In this document: positions 53,881 to 62,358 of the stretch, piece after piece
How the letters are laid out: each line of letters opens with the position of its first letter
How positions within the stretch are numbered: position 1 is the first letter of the stretch
DNA from: Microbacterium sp. SSM24
Lineage (GTDB): Bacteria > Actinomycetota > Actinomycetes > Actinomycetales > Microbacteriaceae
Assembly (NCBI RefSeq): GCF_025989145.1
Contig: NZ_JAPDNQ010000002.1
Coordinates: 682,001-746,000 of the forward strand
DNA length: 64,000 nucleotides
Direction: 5' to 3'
The notes under the pieces: model-generated
Told to the model about the DNA's origin: nothing
Database searches by the model: none
Seen by the model: the letters and a program-made list of their open reading frames with translations, nothing else
Made by a program: the position numbers and the translations under genes

Positions 53881-54249
53881 TCAGCGCTCCCCTTGGCGCT
53901 TGTCCCATCTGTCGTTCATGCGATCCATGAAGGAAGCGCTCTGATGTGCGGAGGGAGACGGCTTGGCGGGCTCTTCGCGAACGCGCCCGGGGCCGCGTGT
54001 GGGAGTGACGGCGAGGAGCACCCCGCCCAGCATCACGACGAAGCCGATCACACCCACCACGATGAGCGGAAGCGAGACGCCGACGATCAGCCCGCCCAGA
54101 CCGAGCAGCACGAGGATCGTGCCGTACACGATGTTGCGGTAGCTGAGAGTGCGGCCGTCGCGGGGCGCACTGACGACGTCGGCGTCGTTGCGCATGAGAT
54201 GGCGTTCCATCTCATCGAGCAGACGCTGCTCCTGTTCGGAGAGTGGCAT
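53881..54249 (-). CDS. DUF3040 domain-containing membrane protein
   Basis: A 122-residue protein. MPLSEQEQRLLDEMERHL (1-18) is the conserved DUF3040 start, followed by two adjacent spans (about 42-62 and 64-84) and a basic tail. Homologous in position to Rv2169c next to the dcw cluster of M. tuberculosis. Function unknown. Confidence 0.9.
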   Translation of the reverse strand: MPLSEQEQRLLDEMERHLMRNDADVVSAPRDGRTLSYRNIVYGTILVLLGLGGLIVGVSLPLIVVGVIGFVVMLGGVLLAVTPTRGPGRVREEPAKPSPSAHQSASFMDRMNDRWDKRQGER

Positions 54250-54301
54250 GCATCCCCCTCTTTTGCTCGGGTACGACGATTCTACGCGTGCCGTTGATCA
54301 C

Positions 54302-54307
54302 TAGGCT
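54302..54307 (+). promoter_or_regulatory. -10 box of leaderless polyprenyl synthase gene
   Basis: TAGGCT, then AGGCCC, then the GTG at 54314. Confidence 0.55.
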
Positions 54308-54313
54308 AGGCCC

Positions 54314-55408
54314 GTGTCCGCCTCTCCAGACCCGGTTGAAGCCATTTCCCAGCGTCTGGACATGTTCGTCTCGGCTCAGCGTCAGGACGCGGCCCATCTC
54401 GGATCCGAGGCCGACCTCTTCATCGAGGCCGCCGCCGCCGCCGTATCGGGAGGCAAGCGCCTGCGCGGGCGATTCTGCGTCGCGGGGTGGAGGGTAGTGG
54501 AGGAGGCCTCCGGGCCTGCGGGTCCGGCGCCCGCGGATGTGGTGGCGGCCGCGGCATCCCTCGAGGTGTTCCACGCCGCAGCCCTCGTCCACGACGACGT
54601 GATCGACAACTCCGACACCCGCCGAGGTCGCCCCGCCGCGCACCGCGCGATGGAGGCCTCGCACCGTGGAGCGCAGTGGGCCGGGGATGCCGCATCCTTC
54701 GGCCGATCGGCAGCCATCCTCCTCGGCGACCTCCTCGTCGCGTGGAGTGACGACCTGTTCGAGGAGGGGCTGACCCTCGCTCAGCCGGCGCGCGCCGCGG
54801 CCGCGCGAGGCGAGTACGCGACCATGCGGCGCGAGGTCACGATCGGCCAGTTCCTCGACATCGCCGAGGAGTCCGCGTTCGTCACCGAGCCCGACGAGCG
54901 GCACGCGGAGCGGGCGCTGCGCGTCGCGTCCCTGAAGTCGGCGCGCTACAGCATCCAGCAGCCCCTTGCGATCGGCGCGGCGCTTTCGGGCGCCGACGCC
55001 GCGCAATCCGCAGCATTGGCGGCGTTCGGACACCCCGTGGGCATGGCATTCCAGCTGCGCGACGACGTGCTCGGCGTGTTCGGCGACGAGCGCGAGACGG
55101 GCAAGCCGTCGGGCGACGATCTTCGCGAAGGAAAGCGGACCGTCCTGATCGCGTATGCGCGGGAGGCGCTGGCTCCCCCGGCTCGGCGGATCATCGACGA
55201 GCTGCTGGGTGACCCGACGTTGGATGCCGGTCAGATCTCGGCACTCCAGCGGACGATCGTCGAGAGCGGCGCCCTCGAGCGGGTCGAGGCGCTCATCGCG
55301 GACTACGCGCGCGAAGCCGAGCGGGCGCTGTCGGGCGCGCGACTGGGAAACGCCGCGGTGGGAGAGCTGCGCGATCTCGCTCGCGCAGCCACTGTCCGCG
55401 TCACCTGA
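54314..55408 (+). CDS. Polyprenyl diphosphate synthase (IdsA-like)
   Basis: A 364-residue trans-prenyltransferase. The first Asp-rich motif is DDVID (94-98) in LVHDDVIDNSDTRRG, and the second is DDVLG (250-254) in FQLRDDVLGVFGDE. GGKRLRGRF is the IPP-binding segment. Product chain length cannot be read safely from this sequence. Like Rv2173 (idsA2) it opens the segment leading to an Rv2175c-like gene and a PASTA kinase. GTG start, probably leaderless. Confidence 0.92.
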   Translation: MSASPDPVEAISQRLDMFVSAQRQDAAHLGSEADLFIEAAAAAVSGGKRLRGRFCVAGWRVVEEASGPAGPAPADVVAAAASLEVFHAAALVHDDVIDNSDTRRGRPAAHRAMEASHRGAQWAGDAASFGRSAAILLGDLLVAWSDDLFEEGLTLAQPARAAAARGEYATMRREVTIGQFLDIAEESAFVTEPDERHAERALRVASLKSARYSIQQPLAIGAALSGADAAQSAALAAFGHPVGMAFQLRDDVLGVFGDERETGKPSGDDLREGKRTVLIAYAREALAPPARRIIDELLGDPTLDAGQISALQRTIVESGALERVEALIADYAREAERALSGARLGNAAVGELRDLARAATVRVT

Positions 55409-55424
55409 CGGGCGGGATCCCGCC

Positions 55425-55775
55425 TTACGCGAGCGTCTGCGCGACGCGCCGCACCTCTGCCTTGCGTCCCGCGATCAGCGCCTCGATCGGAGCGATGCCG
55501 ATGGACTCATCGGGGCTGAGGAGCCAGTCGAGCGCCTCGTCGTCGGAGAACCCGGCGTCGTGCAGCACGATCACGGTGCCTCTCAGAGACGCGATCGGAT
55601 GGCCGTCCACGATGAACACGGCCGGAACCCGGAGCGCCCCGTCGCGGCGCGTGCCGATCAGGTAGGACTCATCGAGGAACCGGCGGACGCGTCCCAGCGG
55701 TTCGCCGAGCACCTCCACGAGCTCGGGAAGGGTGAGCCATTCGGTCTCCACGCGCGCAGCGTCGTCAGCGGTCAC
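55425..55775 (-). CDS. Rv2175c-like winged-helix DNA-binding protein
   Basis: A 116-residue protein. WLTLPELVEVLGEPLGRVRRF (about 12-32) forms the helix-turn-helix, followed by DESYLIGTRRDGALRVP and a conserved C-terminal half with HDAGFSDDEALDWLL. In M. tuberculosis the homologue is phosphorylated by the adjacent kinase PknL, which blocks DNA binding. The kinase here is two genes away. GTG at 55775 was chosen because upstream codons read through the divergent promoter region. Confidence 0.85.
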   Translation of the reverse strand: MTADDAARVETEWLTLPELVEVLGEPLGRVRRFLDESYLIGTRRDGALRVPAVFIVDGHPIASLRGTVIVLHDAGFSDDEALDWLLSPDESIGIAPIEALIAGRKAEVRRVAQTLA

Positions 55776-55926
55776 CCAGCAACTATTGCACTCCCCCGGG
55801 ACTGTGCGCACACGCGAGTGGACGACCCCGTTCGTCACATTGATCACAGAGGCCCCACATTGCACACCCGTTGACACCCGTAGCCATCCGTGACAGCGTG
55901 CTGGGAGTCGTAGGAGGGGGATCACC

Positions 55927-57138
55927 GTGCGACCCAATACTCGAACCGACCGCATCCGAGCACCTCGCGCTGCACTCACCGTCATGCCCGCGGCCGTCGT
56001 CGGATCGATCGCGCTGGTGCTCTCGTCCGCACCGGCCGAGGCATTCGACGCGGCTGAGGAGCGGATGCCGCGACCCGCACTCGCGGACGGCCGGCACGTC
56101 TTCGCTGCCAGGACGGGCCCGTCGGTCCCGCTGGTGCGCGCCCTCCCCGCCATGAACGCCGCGCCCGCCACCTACACGGTCAAGCGCGGCGACACCGTGA
56201 GCGCGATCGCCGCGCGCCACGGCCTGCGCACGGCCGACGTCCTCGCGATCAACGGCCTGACGTGGCGGTCGGTGATCTACCCGGGCCAGGTCCTCAGGCT
56301 CTCCGCCGCCCGGGCCGCTGCGCCCGCGCCCGCCACGCCGAGCGCGGCGACGGGAACGTACACGGTGAAAGGCGGCGACACCGTCAGCGCAATCGCGCAG
56401 AGGCACGGCATCTCGGTCCAGGCGGTGCTCTCCGCCAACCGGCTCGGCTGGTCTTCGATCATCTACCCCGGTCAGAAGCTCCGGATCCCGGGCAGGGCCG
56501 TTCCCGCGGCGGCGACGAAGCCCGCTGCGCCCGCACCTGCTCCGGCGACGACGTCCTACGTGGTGAGAGCGGGCGACACGGTCACCGCGATCGCGCAGCG
56601 GCACGGCGTCGGCGTGAACGCCGTACTCACGGCGAACAAGCTGTCCGCGGCGTCGATCATCTACCCCGGTCAGAAGCTGGCGATACCCGCGAAGGCGAGC
56701 GCAGCGGTGAGTGCTCCGGCGGCTGCGACAGGCCTCGACGCGCCGCAGACCGAGAACGCGCGCCTGATCATCCGGATCGGTCGCGAGCTGGGCGTGCCCG
56801 ACCGCGGCATCGCGATCGCCCTCGGCACCGCCATGCAGGAGTCCTGGATCCGCAACCTCGACTGGGGTGACCGGGACTCGCTGGGACTGTTCCAGCAGCG
56901 ACCGAGCACGGGCTGGGGCACCGCCGACCAGGTGCGCGACCGAGTGAGGTCCATCAAGGCGTTCTACGGTGGCCCCGGCGACCCCAACGGCACGCGGACG
57001 CGGGGCCTCCTCGACATCCCCGACTGGCAGAGCATGAGCTTCGCACAGGCGGCGCAGGCGGTGCAGGTCTCGGCGTATCCGGATCGTTACGCGCGGTGGG
57101 AGAAGCCCGCCTACGCCTGGCTCGCCGCGCTCGGCTGA
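55927..57138 (+). CDS. Secreted protein with three LysM domains and a lysozyme-like C-terminal domain
   Basis: A 403-residue protein. A signal peptide (1-39, ending SSAPAEAF) is followed by three LysM repeats (about 82-125, 144-187, 210-253) joined by Ala/Pro linkers. A C-terminal domain (about 275-403) has ALGTAMQESWIRNLDWG and LGLFQQRPSTGWG, resembling lytic transglycosylase-like folds with E305 a candidate catalytic Glu. It probably binds peptidoglycan outside the cell and may cleave it. GTG start with GGAGGGGG. Inserted between the Rv2175c-like and kinase genes. Confidence 0.85.
   Translation: MRPNTRTDRIRAPRAALTVMPAAVVGSIALVLSSAPAEAFDAAEERMPRPALADGRHVFAARTGPSVPLVRALPAMNAAPATYTVKRGDTVSAIAARHGLRTADVLAINGLTWRSVIYPGQVLRLSAARAAAPAPATPSAATGTYTVKGGDTVSAIAQRHGISVQAVLSANRLGWSSIIYPGQKLRIPGRAVPAAATKPAAPAPAPATTSYVVRAGDTVTAIAQRHGVGVNAVLTANKLSAASIIYPGQKLAIPAKASAAVSAPAAATGLDAPQTENARLIIRIGRELGVPDRGIAIALGTAMQESWIRNLDWGDRDSLGLFQQRPSTGWGTADQVRDRVRSIKAFYGGPGDPNGTRTRGLLDIPDWQSMSFAQAAQAVQVSAYPDRYARWEKPAYAWLAALG
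56455..56483 (+). repeat. LysM-coding DNA repeat
   Basis: The stretch encoding SIIYPGQKL in the second LysM domain is almost identical at DNA level to 56653-56681 in the third, pointing to recent internal duplication of LysM units. Confidence 0.7.
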
Positions 57139-57195
57139 GCCGTGGCATCCGCGTCACAGGGTGAGCCGCTCCGCGGCCTGACAGGTGTGCGTCCG

Positions 57196-57201
57196 TAGAC
57201 T
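57196..57201 (+). promoter_or_regulatory. -10 box of leaderless PASTA kinase gene
   Basis: TAGACT, then TCTCGC, then the GTG at 57208. Same spacing as dnaE. Confidence 0.6.
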
Positions 57202-57207
57202 TCTCGC

Positions 57208-59154
57208 GTGAGCACGAGCCAGCAGACGGATCCGCTGATCGGCCGTCTGGTCGACGGCCGGTACCGCGTCCGCGCTCGCATCGCGCGCGGAGGCATGGCG
57301 ACCGTCTACGTGGCCACCGATCTGCGCCTCGAACGCCGAATCGCGCTCAAGGTGATGCACGGCCACCTCAGCGACGACACGGTGTTCCAGAGCCGCTTCA
57401 TCCAGGAGGCACGCGCCGCCGCACGGCTCGCCGATCCGCATGTGGTGAACGTCTTCGACCAGGGTCAGGACGGCGACATGGCCTACCTGGTCATGGAGTA
57501 CCTTCCGGGAATCACGCTGCGCGAGCTCCTGCGCGAGCAGCGGCGACTCACGGTTCCGCAGGCCGTGTCGATCCTCGACGCGATCCTCTCGGGCCTGGCC
57601 GCCGCCCACCGAGCGGGAATCGTCCACCGCGACGTGAAGCCGGAGAACGTGCTGCTCGCCGAGGACGGCCGCATCAAGATCGGCGACTTCGGTCTGGCGC
57701 GTGCGACGACCGCCAACACGGCGACCGGTGCGCAACTGCTGGGGACCATCGCCTACCTCGCGCCGGAGCTCGTCACGCGCGGCACCGCGGATGCACGAAG
57801 CGACATCTACGCGTTGGGCATCATGCTGTACGAGATGCTCACCGGCGAGCAGCCCTACAAGGGCGAGCAGCCGATGCAGATCGCCTTCCAGCACGCGACG
57901 GATTCCGTGCCGCGTCCCAGCGTCAAGAACCCCGGCGTTCCCGAGCCTCTCGACGAGCTGGTGCTGTGGGCGACGGAGAAGAACCCCGACGACCGACCGG
58001 TCGACGCGCGCGAGATGCTCGAGCGGCTCCGCGAGATCGAGCGCGAGCTCGCCATTGCTCCGGTCGTGACCCGCACCGCGATCATCGGAGCCCCGCGCGA
58101 CGAGGGCATCCCGTCGGGCGAGCTCACCGCCGTCCTGCCGTCGACCGGCATGAGCCTGACCGCCACGCACCCGATCGACGAGGTCGACAACGCCACGCAG
58201 CTGCGCAGTGCCATGAAGCGGCGACGGTCGCGCGGGGCGTGGATCGTCGCCCTCGTCGTTCTCCTGGCCGCTCTCGCCGCGGGCCTCGGCTGGTGGTTCG
58301 GCTCCGGTCCGGGTTCGATGGTGGCGGTGGCGGATGTCTCGGGCATGACCTTCGCCGAAGCCCAGGAGCGTCTGGCCGAGGACTCCCTCGTCGCGATCGA
58401 GCGCGGCGAGAACAGCATCGATGTCGAAGCGGGGCTCGCCATCGGCACCGATCCCCCGTCGGGTTCGCGCGTCGACAAGGACGCCGACATCACGGTTCTC
58501 ATCTCCCTCGGCCCGGCCGAGGTGCAGCTGGAATCCATGCTGGGCAAGGACAAGACCGAGGTCACCGGCATCCTCGATGCGCAGGAGATCGCCGTCGACG
58601 GCGAGAGCCCCTTCTACACCGACACCGCCGCCGACGGCGTCGTCGGCGTGTTGATCCATCCTCGCGACGGCGGGGAGGACATCCCATGCGGTGAAGGCTG
58701 CACCGCGCGCCAGGGCGATACCGCGACGCTGTGGGTCTCGCTCGGCGCACTCCCGAGCGTCCGCGGCCAGGAGGTCGACGCGGCCCGCGCGACGCTGACG
58801 GATGCCCAGCTCGTGGTGACCGACGACGTGATCGAGAAGGCGAGCGACGACATCGCCGAGGGTCTGGTGATCGGCACGACCGAGCGCGAAGGCGGCACCT
58901 GGTGGCGTCCAGGCGACACCATCACGCTCATCGTGTCCACCGGTCCCCCGCTCTTCGAGGTTCCCGATGTCGTCGGCCAGTCCCGCGACACGGCGATCGC
59001 GAACCTCGAGGCCGCGGGGTTCCAGGTGGACTACTCGGCCCTCTGGACGCCGTTCCCCGATGAGGTGACCGAGGTCGCGTCATCCGATCCGGTGGCGGGC
59101 TCGATGCTGCTCAAGGGCACGCGCATCTACATCGAGATCACCGTCTCCGGCTGA
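57208..59154 (+). CDS. pknL: PASTA-domain Ser/Thr protein kinase (PknL/PknB class)
   Basis: A 648-residue transmembrane kinase. The Hanks-type catalytic domain (about 17-285) has ARGGMATVY, K48 in ALKVMHG, H140-R-D142 in HRDVKPEN, IGDFGLAR and GTIAYLAPE. A juxtamembrane region leads to one span (about 346-368), then four extracellular PASTA repeats (about 370-648). PASTA 2 holds a Cys pair (CGEGC) that may form a disulfide. PASTA repeats bind muropeptides or lipid II. Likely partners are the nearby Rv2175c-like protein and the PP2C phosphatase at 20410. Confidence 0.95.
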   Translation: MSTSQQTDPLIGRLVDGRYRVRARIARGGMATVYVATDLRLERRIALKVMHGHLSDDTVFQSRFIQEARAAARLADPHVVNVFDQGQDGDMAYLVMEYLPGITLRELLREQRRLTVPQAVSILDAILSGLAAAHRAGIVHRDVKPENVLLAEDGRIKIGDFGLARATTANTATGAQLLGTIAYLAPELVTRGTADARSDIYALGIMLYEMLTGEQPYKGEQPMQIAFQHATDSVPRPSVKNPGVPEPLDELVLWATEKNPDDRPVDAREMLERLREIERELAIAPVVTRTAIIGAPRDEGIPSGELTAVLPSTGMSLTATHPIDEVDNATQLRSAMKRRRSRGAWIVALVVLLAALAAGLGWWFGSGPGSMVAVADVSGMTFAEAQERLAEDSLVAIERGENSIDVEAGLAIGTDPPSGSRVDKDADITVLISLGPAEVQLESMLGKDKTEVTGILDAQEIAVDGESPFYTDTAADGVVGVLIHPRDGGEDIPCGEGCTARQGDTATLWVSLGALPSVRGQEVDAARATLTDAQLVVTDDVIEKASDDIAEGLVIGTTEREGGTWWRPGDTITLIVSTGPPLFEVPDVVGQSRDTAIANLEAAGFQVDYSALWTPFPDEVTEVASSDPVAGSMLLKGTRIYIEITVSG

Positions 59155-59194
59155 CGAGCCGACAGGCCCGCGCCGAGGCATCCGGCAAGCCGGG

Positions 59195-60532
59195 TCAGCG
59201 CTTCTCGAGCTCCTCGGCGACGAGGAAGGCCAGTTCGAGGGACTGCATGTGGTTCAGGCGCGGGTCGCACAGGCTCTCGTAGCGCGTCGCGAGAGCCGCC
59301 TCGTCGATCTCCTCGGAACCACCCAGGCACTCGGTGACGTCGTCGCCGGTGAGCTCGATGTGGATGCCGCCGGGGAACGTGCCGACGGCACGGTGGGCCT
59401 CGAAGAAGCCGCGCACCTCGTCGACCACGTCGTCGAAGCGACGCGTCTTGTAGCCGGTGGGCGTCGTCATGCCGTTGCCGTGCATCGGGTCGGTGACCCA
59501 CAGCGGGGTCGCGCCCGAGTCCTTGACGGCCTCGAGCAGCGGGGGCAGTGCATCGCGGATCCTGCCCGCTCCCATGCGCGTGATGAAGGTGAGACGGCCG
59601 GGCTCGCGATTCGGATCGAGCTTGTCGATGAGCGCGAGCGCCGTCTCGGGCGACGTCGTCGGTCCGAGCTTCACGCCGATGGGGTTGCGGATCTTCGAGA
59701 AGTAGTCGACGTGCGCGCCGTCGAGGTCGCGCGTGCGCTCCCCGATCCACAGGAAGTGGGCCGACGTGTTGTAGGGCGTGCTCGTGCGCGAGTCGATGCG
59801 CGTCATCGGCCGCTCGTAGTCCATCAGGAGGCCCTCGTGCCCCGTGTAGAACTCGACGCGCTTGAGCTCGTCGAAGTTCGCGCCCGCGGCCTCCATGAAG
59901 CGGATCGCCCGATCGATCTCGGTCGCCATCCGCTCGTACTGCTGATTGGCCGGGTTCTGCGCGAAGCCCTTGTTCCACGAGTGGACCTCGCGCAGGTCGG
60001 CGAACCCACCCTGCGTGAACGCGCGGATCAGATTGATGGTCGAGGCCGCCGTGTGGTACCCCTTCAGCAGTCGCTGCGGGTCGGCCTGACGGGAGCCCTC
60101 GGTGAAGTCGTAGCCGTTGACGATGTCGCCGCGGTACGCCGGCAGCGTCACCTCGCCGCGCGTCTCGGAATCGCTCGAGCGCGGCTTGGCGAACTGCCCC
60201 GCCATGCGCCCCATCTTCACGATCGGCATCGACGCACCGTACGTGAGCACGACCGCCATCTGCAGCACCGTCTTGATGCGGTTGCGGATCTGCTCGGCGG
60301 TCGCCCCCGCGAAGGTCTCGGCGCAGTCGCCGCCCTGAAGCAGGAATGCCTCGCCCGATGCGGCGCGTCCGAGACGCTCCCGCAGGTTGTCGACCTCGCC
60401 CGCGAACACGAGCGGCGGCAGCGTGGCGAGCTCTGCGGATGCCGCAGCCACGGCGTCGGCGTCCGGCCAGGCGGGCTGCTGCTTGATGGGCAGGGTCCGC
60501 CAGTGGTCGAGGCTGTCGAGCTGCTGAAGCAT
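59195..60532 (-). CDS. aroF: DAHP synthase, class II
   Basis: A 445-residue shikimate-pathway entry enzyme that condenses PEP and erythrose 4-phosphate. QQPAWPD at the start, LLQGGDCAETFA, GRMAGQFAKPRS, YEGLLMDYE-like GHEGLLMDYERP, GPTTSPETAL and GDDVTECLGG are class II (plant-type) motifs. Convergent with the kinase, as aroG lies near pknL in M. tuberculosis. ATG six bases behind TAGAAT, probably leaderless. Confidence 0.95.
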   Translation of the reverse strand: MLQQLDSLDHWRTLPIKQQPAWPDADAVAAASAELATLPPLVFAGEVDNLRERLGRAASGEAFLLQGGDCAETFAGATAEQIRNRIKTVLQMAVVLTYGASMPIVKMGRMAGQFAKPRSSDSETRGEVTLPAYRGDIVNGYDFTEGSRQADPQRLLKGYHTAASTINLIRAFTQGGFADLREVHSWNKGFAQNPANQQYERMATEIDRAIRFMEAAGANFDELKRVEFYTGHEGLLMDYERPMTRIDSRTSTPYNTSAHFLWIGERTRDLDGAHVDYFSKIRNPIGVKLGPTTSPETALALIDKLDPNREPGRLTFITRMGAGRIRDALPPLLEAVKDSGATPLWVTDPMHGNGMTTPTGYKTRRFDDVVDEVRGFFEAHRAVGTFPGGIHIELTGDDVTECLGGSEEIDEAALATRYESLCDPRLNHMQSLELAFLVAEELEKR

Positions 60533-60538
60533 CCCTCG

Positions 60539-60544
60539 ATTCTA
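60539..60544 (-). promoter_or_regulatory. -10 box of leaderless DAHP synthase gene
   Basis: TAGAAT on the minus strand, then CGAGGG and the ATG. Confidence 0.55.
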
Positions 60545-60584
60545 GTCGTGGCCGCGCAGGCCCCGGACCGTGTGACGCGGACGC

Positions 60585-61271
60585 TCAGGCCTTCGTCGGG
60601 AGCCGGTCCTTCACCGTCGAGGCGTAGACGTCCTCGTACTCCTGCTCCCCCAGTCGCTGCAGCGCGACCATGATCTCGTCCGTGATCGAACGCAGGATGT
60701 AGCGGTCGCCCTCCATGCCCGCGAACCGCGAGAAGTCGAGCGGTTCGCCGATCACGACGCCGACGCGCACGACATTGGGGAGACGCTGCCCGATCGGCAT
60801 CATCGTGTCGGTGTCGACCATGACCACCGGCACGACCGGCACGTGGGCCTCCAGTGCCATGCGCGCGATGCCGGTGCGGCCTCGGTAGAGCTTGCCGTCG
60901 GGGCTGCGCGTGCCTTCGGGGTAGATGCCGAGCAGCTCGCCTCCGCCCAGCACCTGGAGGCCGGTGTTGAGAGAGGCCTCCGAGGCCTTTCCGCCGGACC
61001 GGTCGATCGGGAGCTGGCCGGTCCCCTTGAAGAAGACGCGGGTCGCCCAGCCTCTGAGCCCCTTGCCGGTGAAGTAGTCGCTCTTCGCGAGGAAGGCCAC
61101 GCGGCGATCGATCATCAGCGGAAGCATCACCGAGTCGATGAACGACAGGTGGTTGCTCGCCAGGATCGCGCCGCCCTCCACGGGGATGTTGCGGCGGCCG
61201 ACGATCCACGGGCGGAAGATCGCCTTCACGATCGGTCCGATCACCACGTACTTCATCAGCCAGTAGAACAT
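60585..61271 (-). CDS. plsC: 1-acyl-sn-glycerol-3-phosphate acyltransferase-like
   Basis: A 228-residue membrane-associated acyltransferase. SNHLSFID (39-46) is the NHxxxxD catalytic box, YPEGTRSPDG (117-126) the acceptor-binding box, and a first hydrophobic span (1-20) anchors it. It likely acylates lysophosphatidate in phospholipid synthesis; related proteins in this position (Rv2182c) are glycerophospholipid acyltransferases. The ATG has an AGAGGGG site and follows the glucokinase stop by two bases. Confidence 0.9.
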   Translation of the reverse strand: MFYWLMKYVVIGPIVKAIFRPWIVGRRNIPVEGGAILASNHLSFIDSVMLPLMIDRRVAFLAKSDYFTGKGLRGWATRVFFKGTGQLPIDRSGGKASEASLNTGLQVLGGGELLGIYPEGTRSPDGKLYRGRTGIARMALEAHVPVVPVVMVDTDTMMPIGQRLPNVVRVGVVIGEPLDFSRFAGMEGDRYILRSITDEIMVALQRLGEQEYEDVYASTVKDRLPTKA

Positions 61272-61273
61272 CG

Positions 61274-62209
61274 CTACCCCTCTGCTCCCGCGAGGTCGGC
61301 GGCGCCGATCAGGCCGGCGTCGTTGACGAGCTGTGCGATCGCGAACGCGGCCACCGGCCGGTCGCCGTACCCCGGAAGAGACGTCTCGTAGGCGAGGCGG
61401 ACCGGTGCGAGGAGATCCTCGCCCAGCTGCGCCACTCCTCCGCCGATGACGAAGAGCTCGGGATCGAGCACGGCCTGGAAGCCGCCGCAGGCCTCGCCGA
61501 GCGCCGTCGCGACGCGACGCAGCGCCTCGGTCGCTCCGGCATCGCCGGCGAGGACGAGCCTCGACACGGCGGGCCCGCTGATGGAGCCCTTCTCGGCCCG
61601 CAGATCGGCGAGCGCCTGACCGATGCCGCCCGCGTCGGCGATCGTGTTCGCCTCCCGCTGCAGCGCCCGTCCGGACGCATACTGCTCGAGGCATCCGTTC
61701 TGTCCGCAGCCGCACAGCAGACCGTCGCGCGTGAAGCGCGTGTGACCGAGCTCGGCGGCGATCCCATGACCGCCGCGGAACAGTTCGCCGTCGAGAACGA
61801 TCGCTCCACCGACGCCGGTGCCCATCGTGAGCATGACCATGTTGTCGACGTCGCGGCCCGCGCCGAAGCGGAACTCCGCCCACCCGGCGGCGTTGGCATC
61901 GTTCTCGATCGTGACCGGCACATCGATGCCGGCCTCCAGCGTGGCCTTGAGGGGCTCGTTGCGCCAGGCGATGTTGGGCGCGTGGATCACCGTCGCGCCG
62001 TCCCGGTCGATGAACCCGGCGGCTGCGACGCCCACTGCGGCGATGTCGTGGCCGGCGGAGAAGTGCCGCGCCATGTCGATGACCGCGTCGGAGAGCGCCT
62101 TCGTGTCGATCGGTGTGTCCACGCGGAGCTTCTCGATGATGCGACCGTCGGGGTCGACGACCCCTCCTGCGATCTTCGTCCCGCCGATGTCGATACCGAC
62201 CTTGAGCAC
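61274..62209 (-). CDS. glk: ROK-family glucokinase
   Basis: A 311-residue sugar kinase. GIDIGGTKIAGG (5-16) is the ATP phosphate loop, NDANAAGWAE (103-112) holds catalytic D104, and H156 with C166, C168 and C173 (CGCGQNGC) is the ROK zinc site. It phosphorylates glucose with ATP or polyphosphate, and lies in an operon with the acyltransferase. GTG chosen for its GAGAGG site and position before the motif. TAGACT -10 at 62248-62253. Confidence 0.93.
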   Translation of the reverse strand: MLKVGIDIGGTKIAGGVVDPDGRIIEKLRVDTPIDTKALSDAVIDMARHFSAGHDIAAVGVAAAGFIDRDGATVIHAPNIAWRNEPLKATLEAGIDVPVTIENDANAAGWAEFRFGAGRDVDNMVMLTMGTGVGGAIVLDGELFRGGHGIAAELGHTRFTRDGLLCGCGQNGCLEQYASGRALQREANTIADAGGIGQALADLRAEKGSISGPAVSRLVLAGDAGATEALRRVATALGEACGGFQAVLDPELFVIGGGVAQLGEDLLAPVRLAYETSLPGYGDRPVAAFAIAQLVNDAGLIGAADLAGAEG

Positions 62210-62247
62210 CGCATTCCTCTCCGGCCGACGCGCGCGCGACGGCGCGA

Positions 62248-62253
62248 TGAGTC
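62248..62253 (-). promoter_or_regulatory. -10 box of the glk-plsC operon
   Basis: TAGACT on the minus strand, 38 bases before the GTG; a normal leadered promoter, divergent from the acyl-CoA ligase promoter. Confidence 0.45.
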
Positions 62254-62304
62254 TAGCGGCGCGACGAGTTCCACACTCCTGACGGATCGTCACACCCTTC
62301 GGAT

Positions 62305-62310
62305 TAGACT
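62305..62310 (+). promoter_or_regulatory. -10 box of the acyl-CoA ligase gene
   Basis: TAGACT, 48 bases before the GTG at 62359, with a good AAGGAG ribosome site between. Confidence 0.45.
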
Positions 62311-62358
62311 CGAATGAGATCCACCCGAGATTCATCGTCCGGTACCGAAGGAGCTGCC

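Noticed and set aside
56160..56700. CRISPR-like repeats
   Set aside because: The repeated DNA codes for LysM domains with the same protein motif each time; spacing follows domain length and no spacer-like diversity exists.
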